In this document: piece after piece, positions 59,901 through 63,747 of the stretch
Layout: the number at the start of each line of letters is the position of its first letter
Numbering within the stretch: position 1 is the first letter of the stretch
Origin: Onchocerca volvulus
Taxonomy: Eukaryota > Nematoda > Chromadorea > Rhabditida > Onchocercidae
Direction: 5' to 3'
DNA length: 64,000 nucleotides
Assembly (NCBI GenBank): GCA_000499405.2
Contig: HG738140.1
Span: 5,012,701-5,076,700, forward strand
Program-made: the position numbers and the translations under genes
The notes under the pieces: generated by a model
Told to the model about the DNA's origin: nothing
The model's input: only the letters and a program-made list of their open reading frames with translations
The model's database searches: none

Positions 59901-60664
59901 GAACAAAAAATTGAAAAGAAATGGAAACTTTTTCAGTTGATATTTCTCGAACAAAAAAGAAAAAAAAGCAAAAATGAAACAAATATAATGAAAAATATGG
60001 GATAGAAATAAATATCAAAAACAATAAATGAATGATTGATTTAAACAAAAAAAAAAGTGTTTTTTTAAAATGATTCAATTTTAATGTCACTGGAAAAGTA
60101 ATTGCTTCTTTTTTTTCCTAAAAGAAAAATTTTTTTAATGATAAATAAAGAGTAAAGAAAAATTTGCCTCGTTTTCCTCATTTTCACTAGAAATTAATCA
60201 TTTATCAGATCAGTTATTTATTGATTATATTTTATCGTAATATATTATATTCTGAAAAAAAGTTATAAAAATAGCAATAATGATAACATATATATTAATG
60301 ATAATGATATTTGTTTAAAGAAGGCGTATTTTTGAATTTTTTTGAAAATATTTTCAAATTTTTAGGAAAAACATATCTTAGTGACTATATTTATTATCTT
60401 CAACAAAGGTTAAAGTTAATAATAGTAACTGATAATCAGTACTGATAATCAGTTAGAAAGTTATAAAGTAATAAACATCTTCGATAACTTTGATGTTATA
60501 TTAGCATAAATTAAGAACGATTTGAACCAAAAGCTTTCCGTTTTAAAATTTTTCAAATTATTGGACTAATTTAAAAAGGAAAAAAAAAAGTTACCCAAAA
60601 ATCCGAAATTGATGATAGTAATACGGCTGAACCGGTGAAACTTCTTGTACAACTTGCCAAATCA
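3713..60664 (-). CDS. rhgf-2: RBD-DH-PH Rho guanine-nucleotide exchange factor, PLEKHG5 / RHGF-2 family (23 exons, 5' partial)
   Basis: Joined minus-strand exons: 60664-60595, 54460-54183, 41151-41072, 36896-36818, 34916-34725, 29183-29044, 15181-15066, 11758-11623, 11313-11206, 10733-10656, 10303-10137, 9906-9744, 9039-8896, 8544-8407, 8040-7915, 7751-7616, 6925-6790, 6598-6399, 6219-5910, 5503-5233, 4807-4634, 4474-4321 and 4023-3713. Every junction keeps phase, giving 1,234 residues and a TAA; residue 1 is the first whole codon of the exon at 60,664. Seen: a Raf-like RBD at about 169-232, a DH domain at about 402-600, a PH domain at about 625-760, then a long Ser/Asn-rich tail with a Pro-rich segment near 1,156. 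Known: PLEKHG5/Syx and worm RHGF-2 activate RhoA/RHO-1 in cell-shape and junction control, and RHGF-2 binds the multi-PDZ scaffold MPZ-1 through its C-terminus. Orthology is inferred from domain order and from motifs such as [19 protein letters not shown] and [11 protein letters not shown]. The start codon is not identified. Confidence 0.9.
4229..4272. promoter_or_regulatory. Four nuclear-receptor half-sites in the last intron
   Basis: Within 44 bases lie TGACCT (4,229), TGACCC (4,240), AGGTCA (4,254) and AGGTCA (4,267). The first two form a direct repeat with 5-bp spacing on the minus strand. The last two are a direct repeat with 7-bp spacing on the plus strand, each preceded by TTA. AGGTCA is the classical nuclear hormone receptor half-site and nematodes have many such receptors. 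Binding is inference; no functional data are visible. Confidence 0.35.
4321..4474 (-). CDS. rhgf-2: RhoGEF exon 22: Ser/Thr-rich tail
   Basis: 154 bases, phase 0 in and phase 1 out, with acceptor TTTTTACAG and donor GTAAG. Residues 1081-1131 begin [19 protein letters not shown], so there is a basophilic kinase motif (RRQS) followed by a serine/threonine run. This is probably a disordered, phosphorylated tail segment. Confidence 0.88.
4634..4807 (-). CDS. rhgf-2: RhoGEF exon 21: basic tail segment with RFSW motif
   Basis: 174 bases, phase 0 at both ends, with acceptor TTTTACAG and donor GTTTGA. Residues 1023-1080 are basic and include [19 protein letters not shown]. The KRFSW core is a candidate phosphosite. 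The exon starts exactly on an ATG, which comes straight after the acceptor, so an internal start is conceivable, but reading through from upstream is in frame. Confidence 0.88.
5233..5503 (-). CDS. rhgf-2: RhoGEF exon 20: low-complexity tail
   Basis: 271 bases, phase 2 in and 0 out, with acceptor TTTTTCAG and donor CAG|GTAATT. It encodes residues 932-1022. The segment is rich in Ser, Asn and Thr, with an acidic end ([13 protein letters not shown]). No domain is recognised; it is expected to be disordered. Confidence 0.87.
5910..6219 (-). CDS. rhgf-2: RhoGEF exon 19: Ser/Arg-rich tail
   Basis: 310 bases, phase 1 in and phase 2 out, with acceptor TTTTTAG and donor AG|GTAGTA. It encodes residues 829-931. 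Visible features are [18 protein letters not shown] and a basic/Ser patch, [16 protein letters not shown], which resembles 14-3-3 or basophilic kinase sites. No folded domain is recognised. Confidence 0.88.
6399..6598 (-). CDS. rhgf-2: RhoGEF exon 18: post-PH linker, Asn/Ser-rich
   Basis: 200 bases, phase 2 in and phase 1 out, with acceptor ATTTCAG and donor GTATGT. It encodes residues 762-828. It starts with a Gly/Pro piece ([20 protein letters not shown]) and then has an Asn/Ser run ([12 protein letters not shown]) and HRKSSSMDS. It directly follows the last PH helix. Confidence 0.88.
6790..6925 (-). CDS. rhgf-2: RhoGEF exon 17: PH domain, C-terminal half
   Basis: 136 bases, phase 1 in and phase 2 out, with acceptor TTTTACAG and donor GTATCT. 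It encodes residues 717-761. [19 protein letters not shown] is the last PH strand and C-terminal helix with the near-invariant tryptophan (RKW). In Dbl-family RhoGEFs the PH domain sits against the DH domain and helps membrane or effector binding. Confidence 0.92.
6926..7615 (-). other. rhgf-2: 690-bp intron with a small direct repeat
   Basis: Holds a 31-bp-period direct repeat at 7,226-7,280, in which each copy is itself an inverted ATTAAAC...GTTTAAT, and an A-tract near 7,493-7,512. Nothing else is supportable. Confidence 0.5.
7616..7751 (-). CDS. rhgf-2: RhoGEF exon 16: PH domain core
   Basis: 136 bases, phase 0 in and phase 1 out, with acceptor ATTTTAG and donor GTAAGT. It encodes residues 672-716. 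The motif [20 protein letters not shown] is the standard 'lFtDlLl' PH strand pair of Dbl-family GEFs. It is followed by [15 protein letters not shown]. Confidence 0.93.
7915..8040 (-). CDS. rhgf-2: RhoGEF exon 15: DH-PH junction and first PH strands
   Basis: 126 bases, phase 0 at both ends, with acceptor ATTTTTAG and donor AAG|GTTAAT. It encodes residues 630-671, including [19 protein letters not shown], the strand in which PH domains typically carry 'l..G.l....g'. Its place between DH and the core PH exon and its exact phase fit support it. Confidence 0.92.
8407..8544 (-). CDS. rhgf-2: RhoGEF exon 14: last DH helix
   Basis: 138 bases, phase 0 at both ends, with acceptor TTTACAG and donor AAG|GTAAGT. 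It encodes residues 584-629. The segment ([20 protein letters not shown], then [15 protein letters not shown]) matches the long final DH helix and the 'yEvv' bridge into PH seen in PLEKHG5. Confidence 0.93.
8896..9039 (-). CDS. rhgf-2: RhoGEF exon 13: DH conserved region 3
   Basis: 144 bases, phase 0 at both ends, with acceptor TTGTAG and donor CAG|GTATAA. It encodes residues 536-583. [20 protein letters not shown] is the DH signature helix (CR3) that contacts the GTPase switch regions. The usual Pro of 'RYPLLL' is Ser here. It opens with WAES, matching the conserved post-CR2 region of the family. Confidence 0.95.
9110..9530. repeat. Diverged tandem repeat (three copies) in a 704-bp intron
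   Basis: Three related blocks start near 9,142, 9,275 and 9,445. Each carries AATT(G/A)AAAATTTA, then a TTAAATTA(C/T)AAT(T/C)ATG(T/A)GATT core and a run ending in ATTGTAGAATTTAA or similar. The period is about 133-170 bp. It has no coding potential and fills most of the intron 9,040-9,743. Confidence 0.6.
9744..9906 (-). CDS. rhgf-2: RhoGEF exon 12: DH conserved region 2
   Basis: 163 bases, phase 2 in and 0 out, with acceptor TTTTTTCAG and donor ACG|GTAAGC. It encodes residues 481-535. The segment runs [20 protein letters not shown], then [10 protein letters not shown]. It corresponds to the 'f..Y..Y......' CR2 helix. Five aromatic and four Cys/His residues make it unusually rich for this AT-biased genome. 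Confidence 0.93.
10137..10303 (-). CDS. rhgf-2: RhoGEF exon 11: DH domain, helix 1-2 region
   Basis: 167 bases, phase 0 in and phase 2 out, with acceptor TTTTCAG. It encodes residues 426-480. [20 protein letters not shown] and [20 protein letters not shown] match the family's '...l..sgll..v....lF.Ni.el...h..lw...' pattern. The donor is weak (GAG|GTTTTTTTTTT), with a T-run starting at its third intron base. Confidence 0.92.
10656..10733 (-). CDS. rhgf-2: RhoGEF exon 10: DH conserved region 1
   Basis: 78 bases, phase 0 at both ends, with acceptor ATTTTAG and donor TTG|GTAAAT. It encodes residues 400-425. [20 protein letters not shown] is the first DH helix (CR1, 'e.iwEl..TE..Y'), close to the human PLEKHG5 segment in spacing and chemistry. 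Confidence 0.94.
11206..11313 (-). CDS. rhgf-2: RhoGEF exon 9: helical segment just before DH
   Basis: 108 bases, phase 0 at both ends, with acceptor ATTTTAG and donor AGT|GTAAGT. It encodes residues 364-399. The peptide ([20 protein letters not shown], then [11 protein letters not shown]) is predicted helical. It matches the position of the pre-DH 'W..li..h..L...' segment in PLEKHG5. Confidence 0.9.
11623..11758 (-). CDS. rhgf-2: RhoGEF exon 8: Ser/Asp-rich linker ending in RRSLFFGK
   Basis: 136 bases, phase 2 in and 0 out, with acceptor ATTTTTAG and donor AAG|GTTAGG. It encodes residues 318-363. An acidic/Ser stretch ([20 protein letters not shown]) is followed by a basic patch, [15 protein letters not shown]. 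The latter resembles the short basic-aromatic motif ahead of DH in vertebrate PLEKHG5. Confidence 0.9.
13160..13330. repeat. Degenerate tandem repeat, 36-40 bp period
   Basis: Units share CTCGAGATTTT or a variant followed by (A/T)CTGA(A/T)AT(T/C)GATAAAT. The cores fall at 13,241, 13,281 and 13,317, with a weaker copy before them. The repeat is diverged and non-coding. Confidence 0.5.
13861..14060. repeat. 67-bp tandem repeat, three copies
   Basis: The marker G(A/G)GCAAGATGAA(G/A)CTATCAA occurs at 13,874, 13,941 and 14,008, exactly 67 bp apart. Most of the unit is identical between copies 1 and 2; copy 3 carries a few changes. Each unit ends with two GATCAATTC-type motifs. Confidence 0.85.
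15066..15181 (-). CDS. rhgf-2: RhoGEF exon 7: Ser/Gln linker
   Basis: 116 bases, phase 0 in and phase 2 out, with acceptor ATTTTTAG and donor AA|GTATAC. It encodes residues 280-317 ([19 protein letters not shown], then STSQSNQS). It joins in phase to both neighbours. It is a low-complexity linker with no domain recognised. Confidence 0.82.
16994..17192. other. Assembly gap (199 N)
   Basis: A run of N inside an intron. It is not a biological feature and any ORF crossing it is meaningless. Confidence 0.99.
19369..19497 (-). CDS. Candidate alternative exon (cassette or alternative 3' end)
   Basis: 129 bases with a good acceptor (AAAATTTCAG) and a consensus donor (GGAA|GTGAGT). It is GC-richer than its flanks. 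In phase 0 it is fully open and would add 43 residues between the exons at 29,044 and 15,181. In phase 1, the frame fed by both 24,446-24,515 and 19,862-20,015, it encodes a charged peptide ([18 protein letters not shown], then CKTKF) and stops at TAA 19,384-19,382. AATAAA hexamers follow within about 250 bases. The second frame looks more like a real protein. No homologue is recognised; the exon could still be chance. Confidence 0.4.
19862..20015 (-). CDS. Candidate first exon of a small nested gene
   Basis: A minus-strand ORF starting at ATG 20,015 ([16 protein letters not shown]...) and ending at a consensus donor (AACA|GTAAGT) after 154 bases, phase 1. Spliced to 19,497 it gives an 89-residue protein ending at TAA 19,382. 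The second half of this exon is hydrophobic ([16 protein letters not shown]), so a membrane segment is possible. A cluster of TGACGT-type sites overlaps and precedes the ATG. Family unknown. Confidence 0.3.
19984..20024. promoter_or_regulatory. Cluster of bZIP (CRE/ATF-like) half-sites
   Basis: In 41 bases: TGACAT, TGCGTCA, TGACACGTCA and TACGTCA. The surrounding 20,000-20,280 is less AT-rich than the rest of the intron. It lies immediately upstream (minus sense) of the candidate exon at 20,015, so a promoter role is possible. This rests on inference from motif density only. Confidence 0.3.
22027..22042. other. 16-bp perfect palindrome TACGTAAATTTACGTA
   Basis: Perfect dyad containing the TTACGTA core favoured by PAR/CES-2-type bZIP proteins. 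Single 8-mers of this kind are expected by chance in this composition, so only the double palindrome is notable. Confidence 0.5.
24230..24297. repeat. Homopolymer tract T38-A5-T25
   Basis: An interrupted T-run of 68 bases. Its length is likely to be poorly determined in the assembly. Confidence 0.9.
24446..24515 (-). CDS. Candidate alternative exon ending in a strong donor
   Basis: 70 bases, acceptor ATTTCACAG, then ATG as its first codon, and donor GATAG|GTAAGTG. Only one frame is open: [18 protein letters not shown] and on to ELWI, leaving phase 1. It follows the phase-0 end of the exon at 29,044 but does not fit the phase-0 exon at 15,181, where it would give a premature stop. It does fit 19,369-19,497 in phase 1. 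It may be an alternative 3' branch, a poison exon, or the trans-spliced first exon of a nested gene. Confidence 0.4.
24826..24925. promoter_or_regulatory. Three consensus CREs (TGACGTCA) in 100 bp
   Basis: Perfect TGACGTCA palindromes at 24,826, 24,876 and 24,918, with further copies at 23,887, 27,419 and 45,362. They lie about 310-410 bp upstream (minus sense) of the candidate exon at 24,515. TGACGTCA is the full CREB/ATF site. It should be rare in DNA this poor in G and C. An internal promoter or enhancer is inferred. Confidence 0.4.
26862..26960. repeat. TTAATGAATTAG repeats separated by poly-T runs
   Basis: TTAATG(A/G)ATTAG copies alternate with T-runs, the longest being T33 at 26,901-26,933. 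The arrangement looks like tandem duplication of a short unit with a growing T-tract. Confidence 0.6.
29044..29183 (-). CDS. rhgf-2: RhoGEF exon 6: basic/Ser linker after the RBD
   Basis: 140 bases, phase 1 in and 0 out, with acceptor CATTTTCAG and donor ATG|GTTAGT. It encodes residues 233-279: a basic start ([14 protein letters not shown]), an acidic centre ([10 protein letters not shown]) and [15 protein letters not shown]. The last part resembles the conserved linker segment with 'SW.n' ahead of DH in PLEKHG5. Confidence 0.88.
31102..31158. repeat. Short inverted repeat, about 15-19 bp arms
   Basis: AATGTTAATTAA at 31,106 pairs with TTAATTAACATT ending at 31,154, extended by a few more pairs, around an 18-base loop. 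The arms are AT-only apart from one G/C pair, so chance is a serious alternative. Confidence 0.4.
34377..34620. repeat. Imperfect duplication, 128-bp offset
   Basis: ACGATTATTTTTA at 34,401 and 34,529, each followed by CCAAAGG or CCAAAGGG, then GTTAAAG(A/G)(T/C)TAAATT, mark two diverged copies of an approximately 110-bp block directly before the 26-bp repeat. Confidence 0.6.
34603..34706. repeat. 26-bp tandem repeat, four copies
   Basis: (A/C)AATATAGATCAA starts at 34,603, 34,629, 34,655 and 34,681, an exact 26-bp period. Units differ mainly in ACTTTTTAT or ATTTTTTAT. The array ends about 20 bp from the donor of the RBD exon (34,724). Confidence 0.8.
34725..34916 (-). CDS. rhgf-2: RhoGEF exon 5: Raf-like Ras-binding (RBD) fold
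   Basis: 192 bases, phase 1 in and out, with acceptor ACTTTTCAG and donor GTG|GTAATA. It encodes residues 169-232. [20 protein letters not shown] followed by [13 protein letters not shown] and LSGQRIIAR reads as the RBD pattern 'v.pg....d.L...l..rGl.....vf......pl.......l.g..i.v'. Human PLEKHG5 has a matching N-terminal RBD-like region. The Ras-family partner, if any, is not predictable. Confidence 0.9.
36120..36200. other. GC-richer patch with short repeats inside an intron
   Basis: Contains GGATTTACCGGGATTTACAC and GGGGTTTACTGG, i.e. three GG(A/G)(T)TTAC units, in otherwise AT-rich DNA. No open frame with splice signals is found. It could be a transposon-end remnant. Confidence 0.3.
36399..36470. 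repeat. Dispersed ACACGTAAAT motifs
   Basis: AACACGTAAAT, TCACGTGTAAAT, ACACGTAAAT and ACACGTAAAT fall within 75 bp, the first and third about 41 bp apart. ACGTAA/ACGTGA patches recur at about 31.0-31.3, 32.9, 33.0 and 44.0-44.6 kb. Confidence 0.45.
36818..36896 (-). CDS. rhgf-2: RhoGEF exon 4: N-terminal edge of the RBD region
   Basis: 79 bases, phase 0 in and phase 1 out, with acceptor TTATTTCAG and donor G|GTTAGT. It encodes residues 143-168 ([20 protein letters not shown], then EYHDEY). It joins the RBD exon to form [11 protein letters not shown] and probably supplies the first strand of that fold. Confidence 0.85.
36897..41071 (-). other. rhgf-2: 4.2-kb intron
   Basis: AT-rich, with GATAAT simple sequence near 38,220-38,270, an (AG)n tract at 38,440-38,472 and several A-runs. 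No exon-like segment is supported. Confidence 0.5.
38440..38472. repeat. (AG)n microsatellite
   Basis: An interrupted AG dinucleotide run in the plus sense. Similar tracts occur at 28,800-28,840 and 61,584-61,610. Confidence 0.8.
41072..41151 (-). CDS. rhgf-2: RhoGEF exon 3: basic N-terminal segment
   Basis: 80 bases, phase 1 in and 0 out, with acceptor ATTTTTAG and donor TCG|GTAGGT. It encodes residues 116-142: a strongly basic run ([16 protein letters not shown]) then [10 protein letters not shown]. This resembles the basic stretch just before the RBD of PLEKHG5. Its in-frame ATG could also serve as a start of a shorter isoform. Confidence 0.8.
41463..41523. repeat. Hairpin-forming inverted repeat, about 22-bp arms
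   Basis: AATTATAATTAGGAATTTTC (41,463 on) pairs with the reverse complement at 41,502-41,523, with one wobble and one bulged base, around a 16-base loop. The arms are nearly all A/T. Confidence 0.55.
42682..42736. ncRNA. miRNA-precursor-like hairpin, 23-bp arms
   Basis: Left arm 42,682-42,704 (ends CAAACTTGGC) and right arm 42,714-42,736 (starts GCCAAGTTTG) are reverse complements at 22 of 23 positions, with a 9-base loop. Arm length fits a Dicer-type duplex, but the stem does not extend further. It may be a miRNA-like hairpin or a small MITE remnant. Either strand could be the precursor; the minus strand is transcribed as intron. Confidence 0.4.
43340..43630. repeat. Imperfect tandem duplication, 172-bp offset
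   Basis: CCTTTAAATGAAG at 43,340 and 43,512, each followed after about 35 bp by TTATCATAATTTATCACTTA and then GTCACGAGAAAAGAG. The two copies are clearly related but diverged. Confidence 0.75.
43971..43986. other. 16-bp perfect palindrome TGCAGCGTACGCTGCA
   Basis: Perfect dyad with ten G/C bases in a region that is otherwise about three-quarters A+T. Two TTACGT motifs lie just before it. Possibly a protein-binding dyad; its role is unknown. Confidence 0.6.
44129..44387 (+). other. GC-richer island with open frames and splice-like signals
   Basis: Plus-strand frame 44,132-44,221 (30 codons, [20 protein letters not shown]...) contains a donor-like C|GTAAGA at 44,211. A perfect acceptor TTTTTCAG is followed at 44,316 by [20 protein letters not shown] and a stop at 44,387. 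The two do not join in the best frame (phase 1 to phase 0), and other frames are also open because the patch is GC-richer. A nested gene, pseudogene or chance are all possible. Confidence 0.25.
44467..44630. repeat. 41-bp minisatellite, four copies
   Basis: ACGTG(G/A)CATAA or ATGTGACATAA starts at 44,467, 44,508, 44,549 and 44,590, an exact 41-bp period. Each unit carries a second A(C/T)GTGA or similar about 20 bp on and ends in a TTAT(T/C)ATCAA run. It is unusually rich in ACGTGAC. Confidence 0.85.
45110..45550. repeat. GATAAT-rich simple sequence
   Basis: Irregular (GATAAT/GATGATAAT)n with many TGATAA hexamers. Shorter relatives are at 30,060-30,110, 38,220-38,270, 46,660-46,870 and 47,300-47,350. 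TGATAA is the site of nematode GATA factors such as ELT-2, but simple-repeat expansion explains the density equally well. Confidence 0.6.
45654..45721. ncRNA. miRNA-precursor-like hairpin, about 29-bp stem
   Basis: CATATTTCCAAATTGAAA (45,666-45,683) and its exact reverse complement (45,692-45,709) enclose an 8-base loop. Outside the 18-bp perfect core, pairing continues with one G-T wobble, six pairs, one mismatch and four more pairs. The size is close to a nematode pre-miRNA. The left arm also resembles the sequence 40 bp before it (CATATTTCCAAGTTAAAA), so a duplicated unit may have been inverted. Confidence 0.4.
46624..46860. repeat. Imperfect duplication, 140-bp offset
   Basis: GCTGATATGATTATTG followed by (T/C)AAGTGAAAAGT occurs at 46,624 and 46,764. 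GATAA-rich sequence follows each copy. Confidence 0.7.
47632..47800. other. GC-richer island with overlapping short ORFs
   Basis: Contains GCGGCGATCGC and two related CACCG(A/G)CATTTG motifs 40 bp apart. Minus strand 47,760-47,632 is open for 43 codons ([20 protein letters not shown]...) with a donor-like G|GTGAGA inside. Plus strand has a 37-codon ATG ORF at 47,687-47,800 ([20 protein letters not shown]...). Family unknown. It could be a decayed insertion or horizontally acquired fragment. Confidence 0.25.
52685..52921. mobile_element. Long fold-back (inverted repeat) element, MITE-like
   Basis: Left arm from 52,685 (TATTCAAGGAAATGACCTTT) and right arm ending at 52,921 are imperfect reverse complements over about 105 bp each. 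Shared blocks include ATGACCTTTAACCT, TCGGTTTTTT, TTGCGATG(G/A)ATTA, AACTCT(A/G)CTC and TTTCATATTTAAAAT or TTTCATATTTTAAAT. The loop is about 25 bp. Weaker pairing (TTTATT...GCATTT) extends outwards to about 52,650-52,955. There is no coding capacity. Confidence 0.6.
54183..54460 (-). CDS. rhgf-2: RhoGEF exon 2: Ser/Asn/basic N-terminal region
   Basis: 278 bases, phase 2 in and phase 1 out, with acceptor TTTTTTCAG. It encodes residues 23-115: [15 protein letters not shown], then [20 protein letters not shown], a Gly/Asn/Ser run and a basic end ([17 protein letters not shown]). The donor is non-consensus (GCTA|GTTCAT) and runs into about 22 T residues. No domain is recognised. Phase agreement with both neighbours supports the exon. 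Confidence 0.75.
54461..60594 (-). other. rhgf-2: 6.1-kb intron with a 29-bp minisatellite
   Basis: AT-rich. It contains an (AAAAATC)n-like tract at about 55,958-56,007 (minus sense) and the array at 58,006-58,175. No exon-like segment with both splice signals is supported. Confidence 0.5.
58006..58175. repeat. 29-bp minisatellite, five copies plus partial
   Basis: ATAAATAATTATTAC starts at 58,021, 58,050, 58,079, 58,108 and 58,137, with a truncated copy at 58,166; the period is exactly 29 bp. The last full copies are almost identical. Each unit contains TTAATTAA (or CTAATTAA) and a CCCAT or ACCAT box. Confidence 0.9.
60595..60664 (-). CDS. rhgf-2: RhoGEF exon 1 of the visible part
   Basis: 70 bases, phase 1 in and phase 2 out, with acceptor ATTATTGCAG and donor TTGG|GTAACT. 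It encodes [20 protein letters not shown] and then IF, joined by a split Gly codon to the next exon. It is much GC-richer than its surroundings. No ATG lies in the exon frame, so at least one more 5' exon exists. Function of this segment unknown. Confidence 0.7.
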
Positions 60665-60999
60665 CTGCAATAATTTCAAATCATTTTTCTTATCTTATCA
60701 AATTTTTTTGTTCTTTGAAATGATATTCAAATTCAAAAATCGAAAATTTCAAAAAATCAAAAGAAAAAAAGCAATGTTTCAATTTTATTCAAAAATAATG
60801 TCCAAATTCAAAAAATCGAAAATACACAATGTCAAATGTTTGAAGAAATAAATTGCGGCAATAAAATAAGAGCAAAAAAATCTTATTGCTAGGCTTTTTG
60901 TCACAAAGAAAAATTAAAAAAAAAAGATTCATGAAATTTTCCTAGGCCTATAAAATTCATTTGGCCCAAAATCTTGAATCTTCCAAGACAGTAAAAAAA

Positions 61000-61131
61000 N
61001 NNNNNNNNNNNNNNNNNNNNNNNNNNNNNNNNNNNNNNNNNNNNNNNNNNNNNNNNNNNNNNNNNNNNNNNNNNNNNNNNNNNNNNNNNNNNNNNNNNNN
61101 NNNNNNNNNNNNNNNNNNNNNNNNNNNNNNN
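61000..61131. other. Assembly gap (132 N)
   Basis: A run of N. The flanks carry short open frames on both strands that cannot be joined across the gap. Confidence 0.99.
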
Positions 61132-62279
61132 AAATTTTTTTCGATCTTTGTTTGCAAATATTTTGTGGCTTTCAAATATTTGCTTAAATCATCAAACCAA
61201 TTCAAGGAGAAATTGACATTTTAGTTAAAAAAAAAAATGGTAGCAAAAAGTTAGATGGAATAAAATTATATACAAAATTGGTTGAAGAATGACAATAATT
61301 TGATATTAACAAATTTCTTTTTAAATTGTGCAAAAATTTTTCTTTTTAGTTAACAAAAGAAGAAAAAAAGATTGACAATCTGTTGAAATCTTTTTGTGAC
61401 GACTAAATTGAGTAAATAAATTTTAAAGAAATAAATAAAGTACTAACAATAAAATGAATTATACAAATTTGTATAATTTTTAGATTTGAAAATTTGAAAA
61501 AAAAAAAATAATAAAAGAATAAAGAAAAATGAGACTGGTTTTGTTTTCTTTTCATTTTCCTTTTTTATCAGAATTATTTGACAAAGAGAGAGAGAGAGAG
61601 AGAGAGAGAAAAAAAGAAAGGGTGAAATGAAAAGAAGAATTCCCACTTGAAAAATGAAAAACCACAATTAATTTTTAACCGATTGAAAAATTGTGATTAT
61701 TTACTTTATATACATACATACCTATTTCACGTTTTTCCCCGACTTTTTTCTCATTTTTTACATTCTTTTTTTAATGTTTATAGCAAATAAATTATTTTAT
61801 ATTATACAGTATATGTTATGATGAGAACAGTAGTTTTAATTTGAATTAATTTATGTTTTTTTTTTTTTTAAATTAAAACTTTAAATTTAAATTGAATATA
61901 AAATTGTACTTTTGAAGTATTGAATTTTATTGTCAAAAATAAACATGAGATGTATTTGAAGAAAACATTTCAAAAATTATTTTTTGACTGAAATTTGAAA
62001 TTTGATTCAAAATATTAAATGCTTCTTTTTAATACTTAGCTTTATTTTTTGATAATCAAAGTTTAAAAATCCTGCAATAAAAAAATGAATTAATTTCGAT
62101 CCAAACTTAAATTTTGAACTTAAATTTAACTGGAAAGACTAAAGTCTTGAATATAACTTGGTTAAAAAGCTATGGCTTTTAAATGCTACATAGTACTGAA
62201 CTTTGTTATCAAAAATGAGCCAAAATTAAAAAAAAAAAAAAAAAAGCTTCCGAAAAATATTTTGAATAAAATTTGAAAT

Positions 62280-62700
62280 GAAATTCTCATAGGTAAAATG
62301 AATGAATTCATATTTAAAATTAAAATTATGAACACAAATTTAATTGAAACGACAGCTTAATAATCAAATACTGCAGAAAAATGACAGAAGATGGGAGCTA
62401 TAAATTTGCAGGTAAAATGAATTAATTCATATTTGAAATTAAAGTATTAAACTTAAATTTAACTAAAAAATCGATAGTTTTATAATTAAATGTTATAGAA
62501 CAAAAAAAGTGAAGGAAAGGAGCTATGAATTTACAGCTAAAACAAATTAATTGATATTTAAAATTGAAATTTTTAATTAAAATTTAATTGAAAAATCGAC
62601 AATTTGATTGATAATCGGATACTGTAGAAAAATGATGAAAAAACAAGAAAAGAGAGAAGTTGTGACATTTACAACAAAAAAGACATCTATTTTAAATAAT
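62280..62700. repeat. Diverged tandem repeat, about 120 bp, three to four copies
   Basis: GGTAAAATGAAT(G/T)AATTCATATTT at 62,292 and 62,411 and GCTAAAACAAATTAATTGAT at 62,536 head three related blocks. Each continues with AAATT(A/G)AA... AATTTAA(T/C)TGAAA or similar, and a GGAGCTAT(A/G)AATTT box joins the blocks. Confidence 0.6.
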
Positions 62701-63317
62701 AAAAATTGAAATATTTCATTGGAATTTTTTTTTTCCCCACAAATTGATCAATGAGGCATTATCAGCACTTTTATTGATTATCAACTGATTAGGAATGCGT
62801 TTATTATTATTATTAATTCAATATTCCGCTGAAATTAGATAATAATATAGACGATAAAATTTCAATTTAATTTTAATTTAACAAATCATTTAACACATTT
62901 TAAAGTATCATTTCATTTATATTTAATTTAATAATTTATTATAAATCACAAATTTTCATATCGGATATTATTGTACATCTCTGAAGACATCAATCAAAAT
63001 GATTCCTTTAAAATGTGTCAAAAATGATTAAAATTAATTTACCGTTCTTCTTTATATCATATTAAAATTACTTGAAATTAGTAGGAAAAATTCTTTTTAT
63101 TTTTGAAGATTTCATTTTTCTTCTCAAAATTCCTTTTGATTTTTCCCCCGTTAAAATTTTTTTTTAAATTTTTCTTTTAAATTCGTTTAAATTTTTCAAT
63201 ATTTTCTTTTAAATCTCTCTATCAGAAAAGAGACACCTTTGTTATGATTTAAAAGATAACTGAATGATATTAAAGTAATACTTTTACTTTTACCAGAATC
63301 CAAGTTTTAAACTCAAG

Positions 63318-63475
63318 CAGGTTAATGAAATTCAAATAAACAGGTTAACAAGTTCCTAATAAATAGTTTGACAAATTCCCAACAAACATGTTGACAAGTT
63401 CCAAGCAAACAGGTTAGCAAGTTCCAAACAAGTAGGTCAGCAAGTTTCCAAATAAACAGGTTGATTGGAAAAAAA
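63318..63475. repeat. 23-bp minisatellite, about seven copies
   Basis: CAGGTTA or a variant starts at 63,318, 63,341, 63,364, 63,387, 63,410, 63,433 and 63,457 (period 23, last step 24). The consensus unit is CAGGTTAACAAGTTCCAAAC plus about three A-rich bases. Copies differ at several positions. Confidence 0.85.
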
Positions 63476-63747
63476 AAAGTTATTTCATGAATCGTAGAAA
63501 GGAAGTAAAATATTTAAGGTAAAGTAAGTAAATAAATGAGCAAATGAATAAAAAAAATATTTTTTTCGTGGAATTTTTTTTTTTTTTTAAAATCTTTAAA
63601 ATAGTTGATAACAATTTCAGGTAATGACGTACGACTATTCTAAATAGAACTCACTAATTAGTTAATTAATTAGCCAAAAATGGCTCATGTGTATGCATTT
63701 TTTTTTAAAAAATTAATCGATTTTAGATCTGAAAGAATTGATTTCAA

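Noticed and set aside
60957..61224. ORFs on both strands running through the N gap.
   Set aside because: They are open only because N codons cannot be stops. The real flanks give no joined frame or splice signal.
61722..61764. Minus-strand exon-like piece ending AATAG|GTATGT that would add VGEKREI in the right phase before the exon at 60,664.
   Set aside because: The donor is good and the phase fits, but there is no polypyrimidine acceptor and no in-frame ATG before an upstream stop. The short A-rich codons are easily chance.
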